This document shows, in pieces, positions 5,169-5,169 of a stretch of 5,169 nucleotides of DNA (position 1 is the stretch's first letter; every line of letters starts with the position of its first letter). The notes beneath the pieces were generated by a model that was not told the DNA's origin, ran no database searches, and worked only from the letters and a program-made list of their open reading frames with translations. The DNA comes from JBBIJH01 sp037446075 (GTDB lineage: Bacteria > Bacteroidota > Ignavibacteria > UBA10030 > JAHEZR01). The DNA is taken from NCBI GenBank assembly GCA_037446075.1, contig JBBIJH010000189.1, positions 1 to 5,169 of the forward strand, given 5' to 3'. A program made the translations under genes and the position numbers.

Positions 5169-5169
5169 T

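Overview
The window is almost entirely housekeeping DNA from a bacterium. Going rightwards it holds the 3' end of polA on the plus strand, then a two-gene membrane-protein unit (PspC / LiaF-like) on the minus strand. The rest is a minus-strand translation operon read from the right edge: rpsI (partial) - rpsB - tsf - pyrH - frr. The order S9-S2-EF-Ts-UMP kinase-RRF is a widespread bacterial arrangement. The S2 sequence (GHLSRRWNPKM, the NNIEKMETDGTFDKLTKKE insert, IPANDDAIKSI) and the short EF-Ts resemble the Bacteroidetes/Chlorobi/Ignavibacteria side of the tree. That placement is inference from remembered family patterns, not from a search.

Left part (1-1970): polA ends at 424 and converges on the minus-strand unit with only 21 bp between them. 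The upstream gene of that unit (979-1686) encodes a protein with two PspC domains flanking a LiaF-type two-helix membrane unit. The downstream gene (446-982) overlaps it by ATGA and encodes a six-helix protein that appears to be three copies of the same two-helix unit. Together they look like a small envelope-stress or membrane-associated module. A 16-bp perfect inverted repeat sits over the start codon of the PspC gene. The 284 bp between this unit and frr contain no gene I can support.

Right part (1971-5169): rpsB and tsf are tightly spaced and end in a good intrinsic terminator at 3323-3351. This separates them from pyrH and frr, which follow within 53 bp, so read-through or a promoter inside tsf must feed the downstream pair. 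The rpsI-rpsB gap carries two arrays of a degenerate 7-bp repeat in inverted orientation, and the rpsB leader holds a perfect 7-bp-stem hairpin. The rpsI reading frame is interrupted by a TAG 38 codons before its natural end, and several normally invariant S9 residues beyond that point are changed. Because rpsI is essential and this is the last ~90 bases of the sequence, base-calling error is the simplest explanation.

I see no mobile element, CRISPR array, tRNA, rRNA or defence gene. The items that most deserve a second look are the heptad inverted repeat, the PspC/LiaF two-gene unit with its start-codon palindrome, the terminator inside the operon, and the broken rpsI end.
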